Source of the DNA: Methanococcoides burtonii DSM 6242 | Lineage (GTDB): Archaea; Halobacteriota; Methanosarcinia; Methanosarcinales; Methanosarcinaceae | DNA: 64,000 bases | Assembly (NCBI RefSeq): GCF_000013725.1 | Contig: NC_007955.1 | Location: 713,579 to 777,578 of the forward strand | Direction: 5' to 3' | Shown: positions 18,448 through 28,196 of the stretch, one piece after another | Position numbering within the stretch: position 1 is the stretch's first letter | How the letters are laid out: every line of letters starts with the position of its first letter | Notes under the pieces: model-generated | The model's database searches: none | Told to the model about the DNA's origin: nothing | What the model saw: the letters and a program-made list of their open reading frames with translations, nothing else | Made by a program: the position numbers and the translations under genes

Positions 18448-18933
18448 TTATTGGCTCTTTGAGCCTCTGTTAAGTGCTACGATTCCTGTTCTTGCCAGTT
18501 CTTTGATTCCGAATGGCTTAAGCAATGTCTGAATAGCCTTTATCTTTTCAACGTCGCCGGTAACTTCAATGGTCAATGACTTTGAAGCGACATCGATGGT
18601 CCTTGCCCTGAATATATTGACTATTTGTATTATCTCTGCACGATTGCTGGCATCGGTATTAACTTTTATGAGGGCAAGTTCTCTTTCTACGAATTCCTCG
18701 GAACTGAGATCGATCACACGAATGACATCTATCAGCTTGTTAAGCTGCTTCATGACCTGTTCAAGCACGTGATCATCACCACTAACAATGATGGTCATTC
18801 TTGAGAGGGTCGGGTCTTCAGTTGTCCCTACTGCAAGGCTGTCAATGTTGAAACCACGGCGTGAAAAGAGTCCGGCAACCCTTGCCAGTACTCCGTATTT
18901 GTTCTCCACCAGAACTGCAAGCGTGTGTCTCAT
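18448..18933 (-). CDS. ilvN: acetolactate synthase regulatory (small) subunit
   Basis: 161 residues. An N-terminal ACT domain begins [31 protein letters not shown], the valine-binding part that gives feedback inhibition, and the C-terminal half activates the catalytic subunit. Its ATG overlaps the stop of ilvB by four bases, so translation is probably coupled. Length and domain order are typical of the IlvN/IlvH family (called ilvH in some genomes). Confidence 0.96.
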   Translation of the reverse strand: MRHTLAVLVENKYGVLARVAGLFSRRGFNIDSLAVGTTEDPTLSRMTIIVSGDDHVLEQVMKQLNKLIDVIRVIDLSSEEFVERELALIKVNTDASNRAEIIQIVNIFRARTIDVASKSLTIEVTGDVEKIKAIQTLLKPFGIKELARTGIVALNRGSKSQ

Positions 18934-20621
18934 TGTATGTCCTCCAGATCGAGTATTTCGTTTATTGCAGCACCTGCCGGGACCATAGGGGATACATTCT
19001 CCTCACGCTCGATGATGAAATCGATAAGTACCGGCGCATTGGCCTCAACCGCTTTTTCGATGGCAGCTTTCACTTCGGATGGCTTTGTTACGCGTATTCC
19101 CATTGCACCGTATGCTTCTGCCAGCTTGACGAAGTCAACACTGTTCTCAATGGTGGTGTGTGAATAGCGGTGTTCGAAGAACAATGCCTGCCATTGTCTG
19201 ACCATTCCAAGATAACCATTGTTGAAAATTGCAATGATTATTGGGATATTGTTCTGGACAATGGTTGCCATTTCCTGTGAGTTCATCTGAAATGAACCGT
19301 CACCTGAAACATCGAATACGACCTTGTCGGGTCTGCCGATCTTGGCACCGATAGCTGCCGGAAATCCATAGCCCATTGTTCCGAGTCCACCTGAGGATAT
19401 GAATGTACGTGGTTCGGTGTAGTTAAAATACTGGGCAGCCCACATCTGGTGTTGTCCGACCTCGGTGACGATGATCGCATCAGGACATACTTCATTTATC
19501 TGTTCGAGTATATACTGTGGCTTGATGACATCATCTCTGTTTACATAGAACAATGGGAAATCCCTCTTCCATGTAGCAATTTTGTCTAGCCATTCTTTGG
19601 TATCGCATTCGGAAACATGTTTAAGCAGTGCACCCAGGATCTGCTTTGCATCACCGACTATGGGGACATCTACCTTTATGATCTTTGATATTTCCGCAGG
19701 GTCGATATCAATGTGGATAACTGTTGCGTTTGGTGCGAAAGATGTTGTCTTTCCGGTTACTCTGTCATCGAAACGTACGCCTACTGCTATGAGAACATCG
19801 CTTTCCTGAATTGCATAGTTCGCATATTTCGTACCGTGCATTCCAGGCATTCCGAGATAAAGTTCATTATCGTTCGGAAATCCTCCGATACCGGTAAGTG
19901 TCGTCGTAACAGGTGCTTTGAGCTTCTCGGCAAATGCCAGCAGCTCTTTGCTTCCTTCAGATCCGATCACACCGCCTCCGGCATAGATCACAGGTCTTTT
20001 TGCATCTTTAAGGACGGCTGCAGCTCTCTTTATTTGCTGTGCATTGCCTTTGAATGTTGGCTTATATCCACGCAGTTCGACTGTGTCAGGGTATACAAAA
20101 TCAATTTCGTCTGTGGTAATATCCTTTGGAAGATCTATGAGCACTGGTCCGGGTCTGCCTGTGGAAGCAATATGGAATGCTTCTTTGATGATCCTTGGCA
20201 GGTCCTTTACATCCTGTACGAGGTAATTGTGTTTTGTTATAGGCATTGTAATGCCAGTAATGTTAGCTTCCTGGAAGGCATCATTACCTATCATTGAGCT
20301 TGGTACTTGTCCGGTGAATGCTACCATTGGAACTGAATCCATGTATGCGTTTGCAATACCTGTTACAAGGTTCGTTGCTCCCGGGCCTGATGTCGCGAGG
20401 CACACCCCTACTTTACCTGTGGCTCTTGCGTATCCTTCGGCTGCATGGACTGCTGCCTGCTCGTGTCTGACGAGTAGATGGTGCAGATGTGCATCATAAA
20501 GTTCATCATAGATATGGAGCAGCACGCCACCCGGATATCCAAAAATAACTTCAACATTTTCCCGATACAGGCACTCGACAAATGCTCTTGCGCCTGTCAT
20601 TCTTTCTGCTTTTCCGGTCAT
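18930..20621 (-). CDS. ilvB: acetolactate synthase catalytic (large) subunit
   Basis: 563 residues with the three domains of TPP-dependent acetohydroxyacid synthases. The catalytic Glu54 lies in [15 protein letters not shown], the middle domain has [11 protein letters not shown] (FAD-binding region), and the TPP/Mg site is [22 protein letters not shown]. It condenses two pyruvates, or pyruvate with 2-oxobutyrate, at the entry of branched-chain amino-acid synthesis. It is followed by ilvN and ilvC, and preceded by the citramalate/isopropylmalate synthase gene with a 146-base gap. Confidence 0.97.
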   Translation of the reverse strand: MTGKAERMTGARAFVECLYRENVEVIFGYPGGVLLHIYDELYDAHLHHLLVRHEQAAVHAAEGYARATGKVGVCLATSGPGATNLVTGIANAYMDSVPMVAFTGQVPSSMIGNDAFQEANITGITMPITKHNYLVQDVKDLPRIIKEAFHIASTGRPGPVLIDLPKDITTDEIDFVYPDTVELRGYKPTFKGNAQQIKRAAAVLKDAKRPVIYAGGGVIGSEGSKELLAFAEKLKAPVTTTLTGIGGFPNDNELYLGMPGMHGTKYANYAIQESDVLIAVGVRFDDRVTGKTTSFAPNATVIHIDIDPAEISKIIKVDVPIVGDAKQILGALLKHVSECDTKEWLDKIATWKRDFPLFYVNRDDVIKPQYILEQINEVCPDAIIVTEVGQHQMWAAQYFNYTEPRTFISSGGLGTMGYGFPAAIGAKIGRPDKVVFDVSGDGSFQMNSQEMATIVQNNIPIIIAIFNNGYLGMVRQWQALFFEHRYSHTTIENSVDFVKLAEAYGAMGIRVTKPSEVKAAIEKAVEANAPVLIDFIIEREENVSPMVPAGAAINEILDLEDIQ

Positions 20622-20767
20622 TCTATCTTTTCCTTTTAATTGATCGGTAAGATATGATCGATATGTGTTCGTTAAGTGTGTTAAGAACTGCTATTCAAAT
20701 AGCTATCATCAATACTGACTATCAATTTGATATTGAAATCTTTTAATTATCAATAAATTATCTGTTC

Positions 20768-22225
20768 TTAATCCTGTATTAACTGGTTGATACCGTTTAT
20801 AACAGCTTCTACAGATGCCATTATTATATCTGTTCGTGCACCCCTTGAGGTGACCATTTTTCCATCCTTTGAAAGTTTAACCAGCACTTCGACGAGTGCA
20901 TCTGTGCCACCTGTAATGGCATCGACATGGTACTCTTCAAGATGGATGTCAGCGACACCAGAGACAGCTTTGCGAATCCCTTCAAAGGCTGCATCAACAG
21001 GTCCGTCTCCGGTAGCAGCTTCAACGATTTCCTTCCCATCGACTATCAGTCTTACAGAAGCAGTTGGGGTCGCTCTGTTCCCGGATACGACAGTTAAATC
21101 TTCTAATTTGACCTTTGACTCGCGGTATATGTCAAGCACAGTTTCCGCAATTGTCTGGAGGTCTGCATCTGTAACACGTTTTCCGTGGTCGCCTAATTCC
21201 TTCACACGTGAGACGATCTCATTGAGCTGTGAATCATCCACGTTCAGTCCCTGTTCTTTCAGTGCAAGTGTGACTGAACTCTTTCCTGCATGTTTTCCAA
21301 GCACTATCTGTCTTTCACGGCCGATACTTTCCGGAGTTATCGGCTCATAGGTGGAAGTGTCTGCGAGCAAACCGTGAACATGGATGCCTGCTTCATGGGT
21401 GAAAGCATTTCCACCGACCAGTGACTTATTTGGTGCAACGGCAAGCCCTGTAAGGCGACTAACCAGCCTTGAGACCTTGTACAGTTCATTGGTCTTGATA
21501 CTGGTCTCACGCTTATAGAGCCATTCAAGGATCATGGCAACCTCTTCAAGTGCTGCGTTCCCTGCTCTTTCGCCAATGCCGTTTATGGTCATATGTGCTT
21601 CCCTTGCGCCTGCATTGAGCGCTGCTACTGTATTTGAGACTGCAAGACCAAAGTCATTATGGCAGTGAACAGCTACTGGCACGTCAATTGATGATGATAG
21701 ATCTTTAAATATCTCGGTTGTTCTTTCAGGCACAAGCAATCCTACAGTATCACAGAAACACACTCTGTCAGCACCTACTTCAACGCCGGACTTGTACAGG
21801 TCTTTCAGGAAGTCTAAGTCTGCCCTTGAAGCATCCTCTCCGCTAAGCTCCACTATAAGACCATGGTCCTTTGCATATTCCACGGCACTTAATGCCATTT
21901 CTTTCAATGCTTCCCTGTCTTTTTTCAGCTTCACACTAATATGTAGGTCAGATACTGGTGCCACCAGGTGAATTGAATCCACATCACATTCTAATGCGAA
22001 ATCCACATCCTGCTGCATGATACGGCAATAGCTGCAGATCTCTGCGTCCAGTCCTTCTGCGGCTACAGCACGGATGGCCTCTCGCTCACCTTCAGAAGTA
22101 ATTGCTGAACCAGCTTCGATAATGTCTACTCCAAGCTCATCAAGCTTGCGTGCTATCCATACCTTCTCTTCTGTTTTCAGTGCGACACCAGGTGTCTGTT
22201 CGCCGTCTCTTAATGTTGTGTCCAA
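20768..22225 (-). CDS. cimA: 2-isopropylmalate synthase family, probably (R)-citramalate synthase
   Basis: 485 residues from the first possible standard start, a TTG. A DRE-TIM metallolyase barrel with [33 protein letters not shown]-like and [13 protein letters not shown], the HEAGIHVHG block, and a C-terminal regulatory domain ([20 protein letters not shown]). These features fit archaeal CimA, which makes citramalate from pyruvate and acetyl-CoA for isoleucine, better than LeuA, but the two are hard to separate by eye. The frame stays conserved upstream ([13 protein letters not shown]) to a TGA with no ATG, GTG or TTG in it; see the findings. Next to ilvBNC, it supplies 2-oxobutyrate or 2-oxoisocaproate precursors. 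Confidence 0.85.
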   Translation of the reverse strand: MDTTLRDGEQTPGVALKTEEKVWIARKLDELGVDIIEAGSAITSEGEREAIRAVAAEGLDAEICSYCRIMQQDVDFALECDVDSIHLVAPVSDLHISVKLKKDREALKEMALSAVEYAKDHGLIVELSGEDASRADLDFLKDLYKSGVEVGADRVCFCDTVGLLVPERTTEIFKDLSSSIDVPVAVHCHNDFGLAVSNTVAALNAGAREAHMTINGIGERAGNAALEEVAMILEWLYKRETSIKTNELYKVSRLVSRLTGLAVAPNKSLVGGNAFTHEAGIHVHGLLADTSTYEPITPESIGRERQIVLGKHAGKSSVTLALKEQGLNVDDSQLNEIVSRVKELGDHGKRVTDADLQTIAETVLDIYRESKVKLEDLTVVSGNRATPTASVRLIVDGKEIVEAATGDGPVDAAFEGIRKAVSGVADIHLEEYHVDAITGGTDALVEVLVKLSKDGKMVTSRGARTDIIMASVEAVINGINQLIQD

Positions 22226-22246
22226 AAACCGGATATTTTCAAATAA

Positions 22247-22763
22247 TGCAATCCCTCAGTTTATTTTTTAATTTTCAGTTTTAATTATCGATTATTTCTG
22301 ATCAGTGACCTGCATATTCATCACTAATAATAAAGATATTATTTACGGATGCATGCCGCTGACTATAACAGCCAAAATAATACTCCTATTGCTTTTAGTC
22401 CTTTTGGTGTGAATAAATTCTCATATGCGATATGGCTGCCTGCATATCTTTTAATATTAGAAAATCCGGCAATATTTCTGTGCGTAAATTCCAATGAAAT
22501 AAAAAGTGAAGGATCTTTTCAACATCGAGTGGGTAACTTAATTTATTTATATCTACCTTTCAATCGTCATGGAATTCAAAGAACTAATGCAAATCACAAT
22601 CGTATGAGCAAAAATACCACATCACAATTTAAAGGATTGTGCAGGAAGATGATCTAGAATTGTGAACATTTGCTTGCAGGACGTTAAAATTACCCACTCG
22701 ATGTTAATGAGACCCAAAGTAAATTATTATTTTAAAAAACAGGAGGAAGTATTCTGATATTTA
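22247..22763. other. gene-free stretch between cimA and the M42 peptidase gene
   Basis: No supported gene: the forward frame from 22349 has no ribosome binding site and no recognisable features. The stretch carries the promoter of cimA on its left and a 185-base inverted-repeat element at 22521-22705, listed separately. Confidence 0.5.
22521..22705. repeat. element bounded by perfect 16-bp inverted repeats
   Basis: AACATCGAGTGGGTAA (22521-22536) and its exact complement (22690-22705) enclose 153 bases without a gene. The left copy with its preceding TTTTC closely resembles the sequence just before the group II intron at 41325. A miniature transposable element is the simplest reading; no clear target duplication is seen. 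Confidence 0.5.
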
Positions 22764-23816
22764 TCAGAAATACTTGTCAATGTTCTGAACAGCTTTTGCT
22801 ATGAGATCGGCACAGGATCTCAGGTCTTCAAGGGATAGGACCTCCACAGGTGAGTGGATGTATCTTGTAGGTACGCTAATTGTGCTTGAGGGGATACCTT
22901 CTCTTGTGAGATGTATCGCAGTCGCATCGGTCGTTCCGCCACAACCTACATTGAGCTGGTATGGTATGTCGTTCTCTTCAGCGGTCTCTTTTAGCCATTT
23001 TACTACGTTTTTGTCCGCAATAAGTCCTCTGCCGGATGCATCAACGACTGTGATGACGGCACCTTTTCCCATTTCCAGTGCAGAATCGTTCTTGCTTATT
23101 CCGGGATGGTCTCCGGGGAATGTTACATCTACTGCAATGGCGACATCCGGATTAAGTCCGAAGGCAGATGTGCGTGCACCTTTGAGCCCGACCTCTTCCT
23201 GAACTGTCCCTACGGCATATATGGTCGCATTTACTTTTGTTTCGGATATCTGCTTCATGGCATCAATGAGCATTGCTACTCCTGCCCTGTTGTCGAATGC
23301 TTTACATGTGACCAGGCCGTTGGCGAGGGTTGCAAAATCCCTGTCCATTGATATGGCGGTTCCTACATCCACTCCCATCTTCATGGCATCTTCTTTGTCC
23401 TTTGCCCCGATATCAATGAACATGTCCTCTGCCTTTACCGGTTTATTTCTGTCTTCCTCTTTCATCACATGTGGTGGCTTTGAGCCGATAACACCTGTAA
23501 GCTGGGCATTGCTTCCGTGGACTATGACTCTCTGGCTGTGTAGTGTCTGGTCGAACCAGCCGCCGATCATCACAAAGTGCAGGAATCCCTTGTCATCAAT
23601 ATATTGCACCATCAGGCCGATCTCATCCATGTGTGCTGCCAGCATGACCGTAGGTCCATCACCTTTTTTTGTGGCGATGAGATTTCCCATCTTATCTGTT
23701 CTGGTCTCATCAACGTATGGTCTGATCTCGTCTTCCATTATCTGTTTGACGTTATTCTCATACCCTGATATTCCATGTGCATTAGATAATTTTTCAAGTA
23801 GTTTCTCAAGTTCCAT
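22764..23816 (-). CDS. M42-family metalloaminopeptidase
   Basis: 350 residues, the usual length of archaeal tetrahedral (TET-type) aminopeptidases. Zinc-binding and catalytic residues are visible: His62 and Asp64 in AHMDEIG, Asp in CKAFDNRAG, the Glu pair in TVQEEVGLKGA, Asp in AVDVTFPGDHP and His in RYIHSPVE. These complexes trim peptides released by the proteasome; the exact residue preference cannot be told. Monocistronic, cytoplasmic. Confidence 0.95.
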   Translation of the reverse strand: MELEKLLEKLSNAHGISGYENNVKQIMEDEIRPYVDETRTDKMGNLIATKKGDGPTVMLAAHMDEIGLMVQYIDDKGFLHFVMIGGWFDQTLHSQRVIVHGSNAQLTGVIGSKPPHVMKEEDRNKPVKAEDMFIDIGAKDKEDAMKMGVDVGTAISMDRDFATLANGLVTCKAFDNRAGVAMLIDAMKQISETKVNATIYAVGTVQEEVGLKGARTSAFGLNPDVAIAVDVTFPGDHPGISKNDSALEMGKGAVITVVDASGRGLIADKNVVKWLKETAEENDIPYQLNVGCGGTTDATAIHLTREGIPSSTISVPTRYIHSPVEVLSLEDLRSCADLIAKAVQNIDKYF

Positions 23817-23931
23817 AGCTGATCGCTGGTAGATTGGCTTTCGAGAATATAAAGGTTTGAGTAGGAAAGCTGAATAGTGTAGAATTAATAAATGGATTCA
23901 GGGGATTGTGCTAATTTAAAAAAACAATTAT

Positions 23932-24468
23932 TTACACATTTATTTCAATGCCACGCTGACGTAACGCATTGCAAATTTTTGAAAAAATAATGGACTCGTA
24001 TTTGTTGTTAAATCCAATATATTCTCTGATATTTTTTTCAATTTCAGCATATAATACATAATTTTTATTAGACTGATAATTGACGATGTTTTTTATTACG
24101 GAGAAGAAATTTTTAATTCCTTCTATATCATTGAATTCGTTTTTTCGAATGAAAAAATCGATACCTTCCTTTTTAACATGGAGGACATTATCGATGGTAG
24201 TATGTGATTTTGATAAAAGTGATACCGTAAAATCATCATTTGTGAGGGTTTCCATTATCTTAGTTATATAAATTTCGTATCCCAGATTATAAGCTACTAA
24301 CTCATTGTCAATATTTATCCGAGTTGCTTTAGCCTCTATTTTTGGTTTAATTGAAATATATTTTCGACATAGTTTACCGTTTTGCTCGACAATTATTTGA
24401 AAATTCTCATCATACTCCGCTATTGGGGCATAACAGCTTTTTGCTTTTATTGTATCAATCGTATTCAT
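23932..24468 (-). CDS. hypothetical protein, 178 residues
   Basis: Not recognised. A soluble, lysine- and asparagine-rich protein with no signal or membrane segment. The middle part (LHVKKEGIDFFIRKNEF) and the C-terminal helix (YESIIFSKICNALRQRGIEI) look like a compact alpha/beta fold. Base composition is more AT-rich than the neighbours, hinting at recent arrival. A family link cannot be made from sequence alone, and flanking genes do not suggest a job. Confidence 0.55.
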   Translation of the reverse strand: MNTIDTIKAKSCYAPIAEYDENFQIIVEQNGKLCRKYISIKPKIEAKATRINIDNELVAYNLGYEIYITKIMETLTNDDFTVSLLSKSHTTIDNVLHVKKEGIDFFIRKNEFNDIEGIKNFFSVIKNIVNYQSNKNYVLYAEIEKNIREYIGFNNKYESIIFSKICNALRQRGIEINV

Positions 24469-24539
24469 TCACTCCACCACACAGTGACTATTGAACCCAC
24501 TCTACAAAGTTTCAGAAATTATATCAAAGAAAATAAAAA

Positions 24540-24570
24540 AGTATGTAAGAAGAGTAAGCTTACTCTTCTT
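24540..24570 (-). terminator. 24-bp perfect palindrome and T-run after the PEF-CTERM gene
   Basis: 24547-24570 is a perfect palindrome centred on AAGCTT, overlapping the last codons and the stop of the PEF-CTERM gene. On the minus strand it is followed by ACATACTTTTTTATTTTC. Confidence 0.6.
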
Positions 24571-25063
24571 TGCGGCGCTGAAGGAAGAATGCCAGACCAA
24601 TGATCGCTGCTACAGGGAGTGCGATTGTTGGGAATTCCGGTACTTCGATTGTTCTTGATGCAGAGTCAACTTCTACTGAACTGTCGCCTGCAACTACCTT
24701 TATTGTGTATACAGTGTCCATTGGTGCATTTATATCCTTGGTAACGGTTATAATGCCTACGTCAGTATATGGATTTGTTGTTGGTATCACGCTTGCTGGT
24801 ACTGTTACTGCAATATCACTTGGTGACCCTGTTCCTGATTTTACAACTACTGAATAGCTGTATGGGAACGTCTTATTCAGGTCAGCAGGATTCATGTTCT
24901 CCATGTAATAACTCAGCGTTACTGTCTCTCCTGGCTGGATTATCATTGGGTTTGGTGCTGCAGCTGTTCCTGCAGCGTTATAAAGGTTCCCATCATATGC
25001 CATTGCTGTGCCAGCTGTAGCAATAATTGCTACTAATAGATATATTAATATTTTACTTTTCAT
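24560..25063 (-). CDS. secreted protein with PEF-CTERM sorting signal
   Basis: 167 residues. An N-terminal signal peptide (1-22, cleaved after AMA) is followed by one beta-sandwich domain (about 30-138) and the C-terminal signal at 141-167. That signal is VPEFPT, a hydrophobic helix and the basic tail QRRKEE. This tripartite ending is the PEF-CTERM motif, cut and probably lipid-linked by archaeosortase C; the sortase gene lies 4.2 kb away at 29256. AGGTGG precedes the ATG. It is the only PEF-CTERM substrate visible in the window. Confidence 0.88.
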   Translation of the reverse strand: MKSKILIYLLVAIIATAGTAMAYDGNLYNAAGTAAAPNPMIIQPGETVTLSYYMENMNPADLNKTFPYSYSVVVKSGTGSPSDIAVTVPASVIPTTNPYTDVGIITVTKDINAPMDTVYTIKVVAGDSSVEVDSASRTIEVPEFPTIALPVAAIIGLAFFLQRRKEE

Positions 25064-25206
25064 GATTGTACCACCTCTCTATTACTACAGTTGTTCTTTG
25101 TACTGTATGGTATTTAAACATTGTGAATAACTGGTGACAGTGATGATTATCATTATGATGATGCACATCAATTTGTATAACTGCAAAATGTTTGTGTAAT
25201 AGTCTT

Positions 25207-25240
25207 AAAAAAAAACAAAAGTTGATATTTCGATATCAAC
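25207..25240 (-). terminator. terminator after the DUF1616 gene
   Basis: GTTGATAT and ATATCAAC (25221-25240) pair around a four-base loop. On the minus strand the hairpin is followed by TTTTGTTTTTTTTTAAG. Confidence 0.65.
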
Positions 25241-25257
25241 AACTTAATATCTCGAAA

Positions 25258-27582
25258 TTAACTGCGTTTAATGCTAAAGTCGTCTGTGATCGTCAACTTT
25301 TCAGAGTTTACTGTATAAGCCGTAACATAAACATAGGCTTTACCATCTTTTATAGAGCTATTGATTCTGGTCTGGTATGTGTAAGTATTATCTTTTATTT
25401 CTGGTCCAGTTAGCAATATCTGTTTATCATCTCTTACGACTTTGACAGTCGGATTCTCCTTTAGGCCGGCAGACGATGTTATTATAATTTTCACATTGTC
25501 CGCAGTTTCTTTTTCAGAGATCTCTAATATCAGATCTTCAAGGGATGTGTCGACAGTAAGATAGTCCAGAACTGTTTTTTGATGATATGCAAGATCAGTT
25601 GCAGTCATTTCCAACTTATATGTGTTGTCAGCACTTGCTACATAATAGCCTGACCAGTTGTATGAATCAGTAGAACTCATTTTTACCGTTGACTTCTGAT
25701 ACTGGAAATTCTCATTATCAGGTGCTATCAGACATTCAATTCCGGCTAATGGTTCTTCCGCCTTTACAACAAATAATGTTGGTCCATTTGAAGGATTTGG
25801 TGAGATCTCCAAATCAAATTCCGGTTCAGTGAGGTCAACTGTGGTGTTCGTATCAGGTATGGTATGGGCAATTTCCCAGTTTCCTGCTCCATCGATCGCC
25901 TGGGTTCGGAAATAATAATTCTTTCCTTCAATGCCTGTGAATACTGCGGAAGTTTCTTTTGATTCGGGTAACCATGCCTGCCAGTTAACTCCGTCATTAC
26001 TATATTCCACATAAAAATGATCAATGCCACTTCCAATGTCGGTGCCATTCCATTCAACTTCAAAATCGGTTGTATTTATTCGTATTGGCAATGGAACCAT
26101 TTCGGATGTCGGGAGGTCAAACTCAAGAAGTCCATCCCCTGTGACATAAGGTGAAAGTTCTGATATTGAAAGAACTGTTACTTCGTCCCATATTATTTCC
26201 ACAGGATGAACGTCAGTATTACCTTTCTGCATAGCTCTTAATGTTATGAGATTGTTTCCTTCGTTCAATATAACTGGTAAATGGACGTGTTGCCAATCAT
26301 CATCTCCGCCAATCCCATTTTCCCATACTAAAATATTGTTGATCAATATTTGTTTAAGTTGGGTCTCTGCATTGTTTTCAATGGTTTGGGTGTACGTATC
26401 TTTCACAAAAAGGGAAAGTACAACAGTTCCTTTTTTATTGGATATGATATTTTGAGATATGTCATAATACTGGTCATTATAGAATGGTAATTTTCTTTCG
26501 TATGGAAGCTTGAAAACTACTGCCCGGGAATCATATATTCCTTTTCCTTCAAGGTATGCCCCATTGATATTCGTATCAGTGGTCTTAAAGATCCAACTGC
26601 TGTTTTGCTCCATGTCATAATTCCCGAGCATCTGAAGATTATCTGGTGATCCTTTTTCCTCTTCTTCTGCCAGTTCCTGCAAATATCCGACTGGATAGTC
26701 ATGTGTGATCCACAGATGTACGGAACGATATGGATTAAATGATATCTCTTCTTTGAAAAGAGCATATTCAAGTTTAGACCTGCCAACTCGTATCTGTTCA
26801 GGTTTGTATGTCAGCTCATCTTCCCATTTTTCTTCATCAGATAAAGTGATGTTCAGAGTCTGAAGAACCTTACCGTCAAGCCGCATTTGAAGGATGTAGT
26901 CTACATCCTGTTTCTCATAGTTCTCGATCCCAACGGTAACTTTGAGGGGATTTTCAATTGAGGCGTTCGTGGGGTAATTCTCAGCCATCCCTTCAGGTCC
27001 GAGTATGTATAATGCGGTAAACTGTTCTTTTTCTTGTGTGACCTTTGCATAAACGAGCATCCCTGATGCTATTATGATCGACCCCACAAGGGCTATTATC
27101 AGCGCTTTCTCGATCTCGGGCGGGATGCGGTCTTTTTTTGGAATATTCTCATCATCTGACCGGATCGATTCTATGAAACCGTGAACTGAAAATGTGAATT
27201 GGTCTTCTTCCGGATGCCTTCGTCTGGCAATATACGCAAGTAATGCAAAAATGGCTGTTAGCAGAAGTAATGATATTGATATTGAGTTTGGGCGGAAGAG
27301 CCATTGCGTGAGGCTCACCGCAAAACCATCAAATACAGTGATGGCAATGCTGAAACCAACACTTAACGTAAAACGCTCGATGTTGCTGATGTCTCCCTTT
27401 TTGGGGAACATCATGGCGATAAATGTGTAACCTGGTATGAAAAATATCAGGGGTAAGGCAAAAAATATTCGCAGCGGTGTTTCATTCAGTGGCGGAACAA
27501 GAATGAATATCACTGCAAGCATTGCAAAAACTACAGTTGCTATGAGATCCTGCGTATAAAGGCATTTATCCGATTTGAACAT
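25258..27582 (-). CDS. DUF1616 membrane protein with large external beta-domain region
   Basis: 774 residues. The first ~120 residues form four membrane helices typical of DUF1616 (for example IFFALPLIFFIPGYTFIAMMFPKK), and a further helix lies at about 160-182. The rest is external: a DUF1616-type beta domain (IENYEKQDVDYILQMRLDG), a carbohydrate-binding-like stretch around 300-460, and a fibronectin-like repeat with IDHFYVEYSNDGVNWQAW near 520. DUF1616 proteins are known neighbours of archaeosortases and surface-polysaccharide genes, which agrees with this locus. Function unproven; a role in glycan export or surface attachment is inference. Confidence 0.8.
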   Translation of the reverse strand: MFKSDKCLYTQDLIATVVFAMLAVIFILVPPLNETPLRIFFALPLIFFIPGYTFIAMMFPKKGDISNIERFTLSVGFSIAITVFDGFAVSLTQWLFRPNSISISLLLLTAIFALLAYIARRRHPEEDQFTFSVHGFIESIRSDDENIPKKDRIPPEIEKALIIALVGSIIIASGMLVYAKVTQEKEQFTALYILGPEGMAENYPTNASIENPLKVTVGIENYEKQDVDYILQMRLDGKVLQTLNITLSDEEKWEDELTYKPEQIRVGRSKLEYALFKEEISFNPYRSVHLWITHDYPVGYLQELAEEEEKGSPDNLQMLGNYDMEQNSSWIFKTTDTNINGAYLEGKGIYDSRAVVFKLPYERKLPFYNDQYYDISQNIISNKKGTVVLSLFVKDTYTQTIENNAETQLKQILINNILVWENGIGGDDDWQHVHLPVILNEGNNLITLRAMQKGNTDVHPVEIIWDEVTVLSISELSPYVTGDGLLEFDLPTSEMVPLPIRINTTDFEVEWNGTDIGSGIDHFYVEYSNDGVNWQAWLPESKETSAVFTGIEGKNYYFRTQAIDGAGNWEIAHTIPDTNTTVDLTEPEFDLEISPNPSNGPTLFVVKAEEPLAGIECLIAPDNENFQYQKSTVKMSSTDSYNWSGYYVASADNTYKLEMTATDLAYHQKTVLDYLTVDTSLEDLILEISEKETADNVKIIITSSAGLKENPTVKVVRDDKQILLTGPEIKDNTYTYQTRINSSIKDGKAYVYVTAYTVNSEKLTITDDFSIKRS

Positions 27583-27669
27583 CTTTTGACTCTATTCTTT
27601 TAAATGATATAACTGTTTTCTACATTTATGATATGAGTCGTTTGATGAATTGTATTATACTGTTTTTTC

Positions 27670-27800
27670 GGCTTTGTGGAAATCCTCAATATTCGGATAA
27701 TAATCAAATATAATTATATTATTGAATGTGTTGCACGATATTGGATTATAATTTCAATTCCAGTTTATGAATGTGGATTTTAATCGGATTTCTACAGAGC
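27670..27800 (+). repeat. MITE-like repeat, copy A (131 bp)
   Basis: Ends are imperfect 16-base inverted repeats: GGCTTTGTGGAAATCC on the left and the complement of AGCTCTGTAGAAATCC on the right. The interior is closely matched, on the opposite strand, by 46923-47053. There is no coding capacity. Size and ends fit a miniature inverted-repeat element mobilised by a transposase elsewhere. Confidence 0.8.
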
Positions 27801-28184
27801 TGTTTTTTCAACCCTGAGTTTTCACTTTGATATCATCAACTTTAAAGGCTGCAATTTCTTTTTCGTAAGCTGAGCTATTCGTTTGTGAGCTGATATTGTT
27901 CGAGTACATGTTTGAAAGGGTTAGCAACAGGCACGCATAAAATAATAATGTTCATGTCGGTCTATGGATTTCATTCATATCGACCGCTACACAGATATAC
28001 CCGTGGATTTTGCTTCGTTTATGCTTAAGCTCCATTCATACATATTTTGAACAGACTTGATCTTAATATGATTAGATTTTAGCTTCACAAATATTGTCGT
28101 TCTCTCCTATATCGATTAGAAACTTTTTAAACCATGAGGTACTTTATGGACATTATATTATCATCGGTACAGTGAGGGATATTC
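27801..28184. other. gene-free stretch before the M48-like gene
   Basis: No coding frame or RNA gene could be supported. Only weak short inverted segments are seen (around 27960-28000). It probably holds the promoter of the M48-like gene; a GAGGG ribosome binding site lies at 28174-28178. Confidence 0.4.
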
Positions 28185-28196
28185 ATTAAGAACAAA

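Noticed and set aside
22349-22657. 102-codon forward frame between cimA and the M42 gene
   Set aside because: No ribosome binding site or protein-like composition, and it runs through the left half of the inverted-repeat element.
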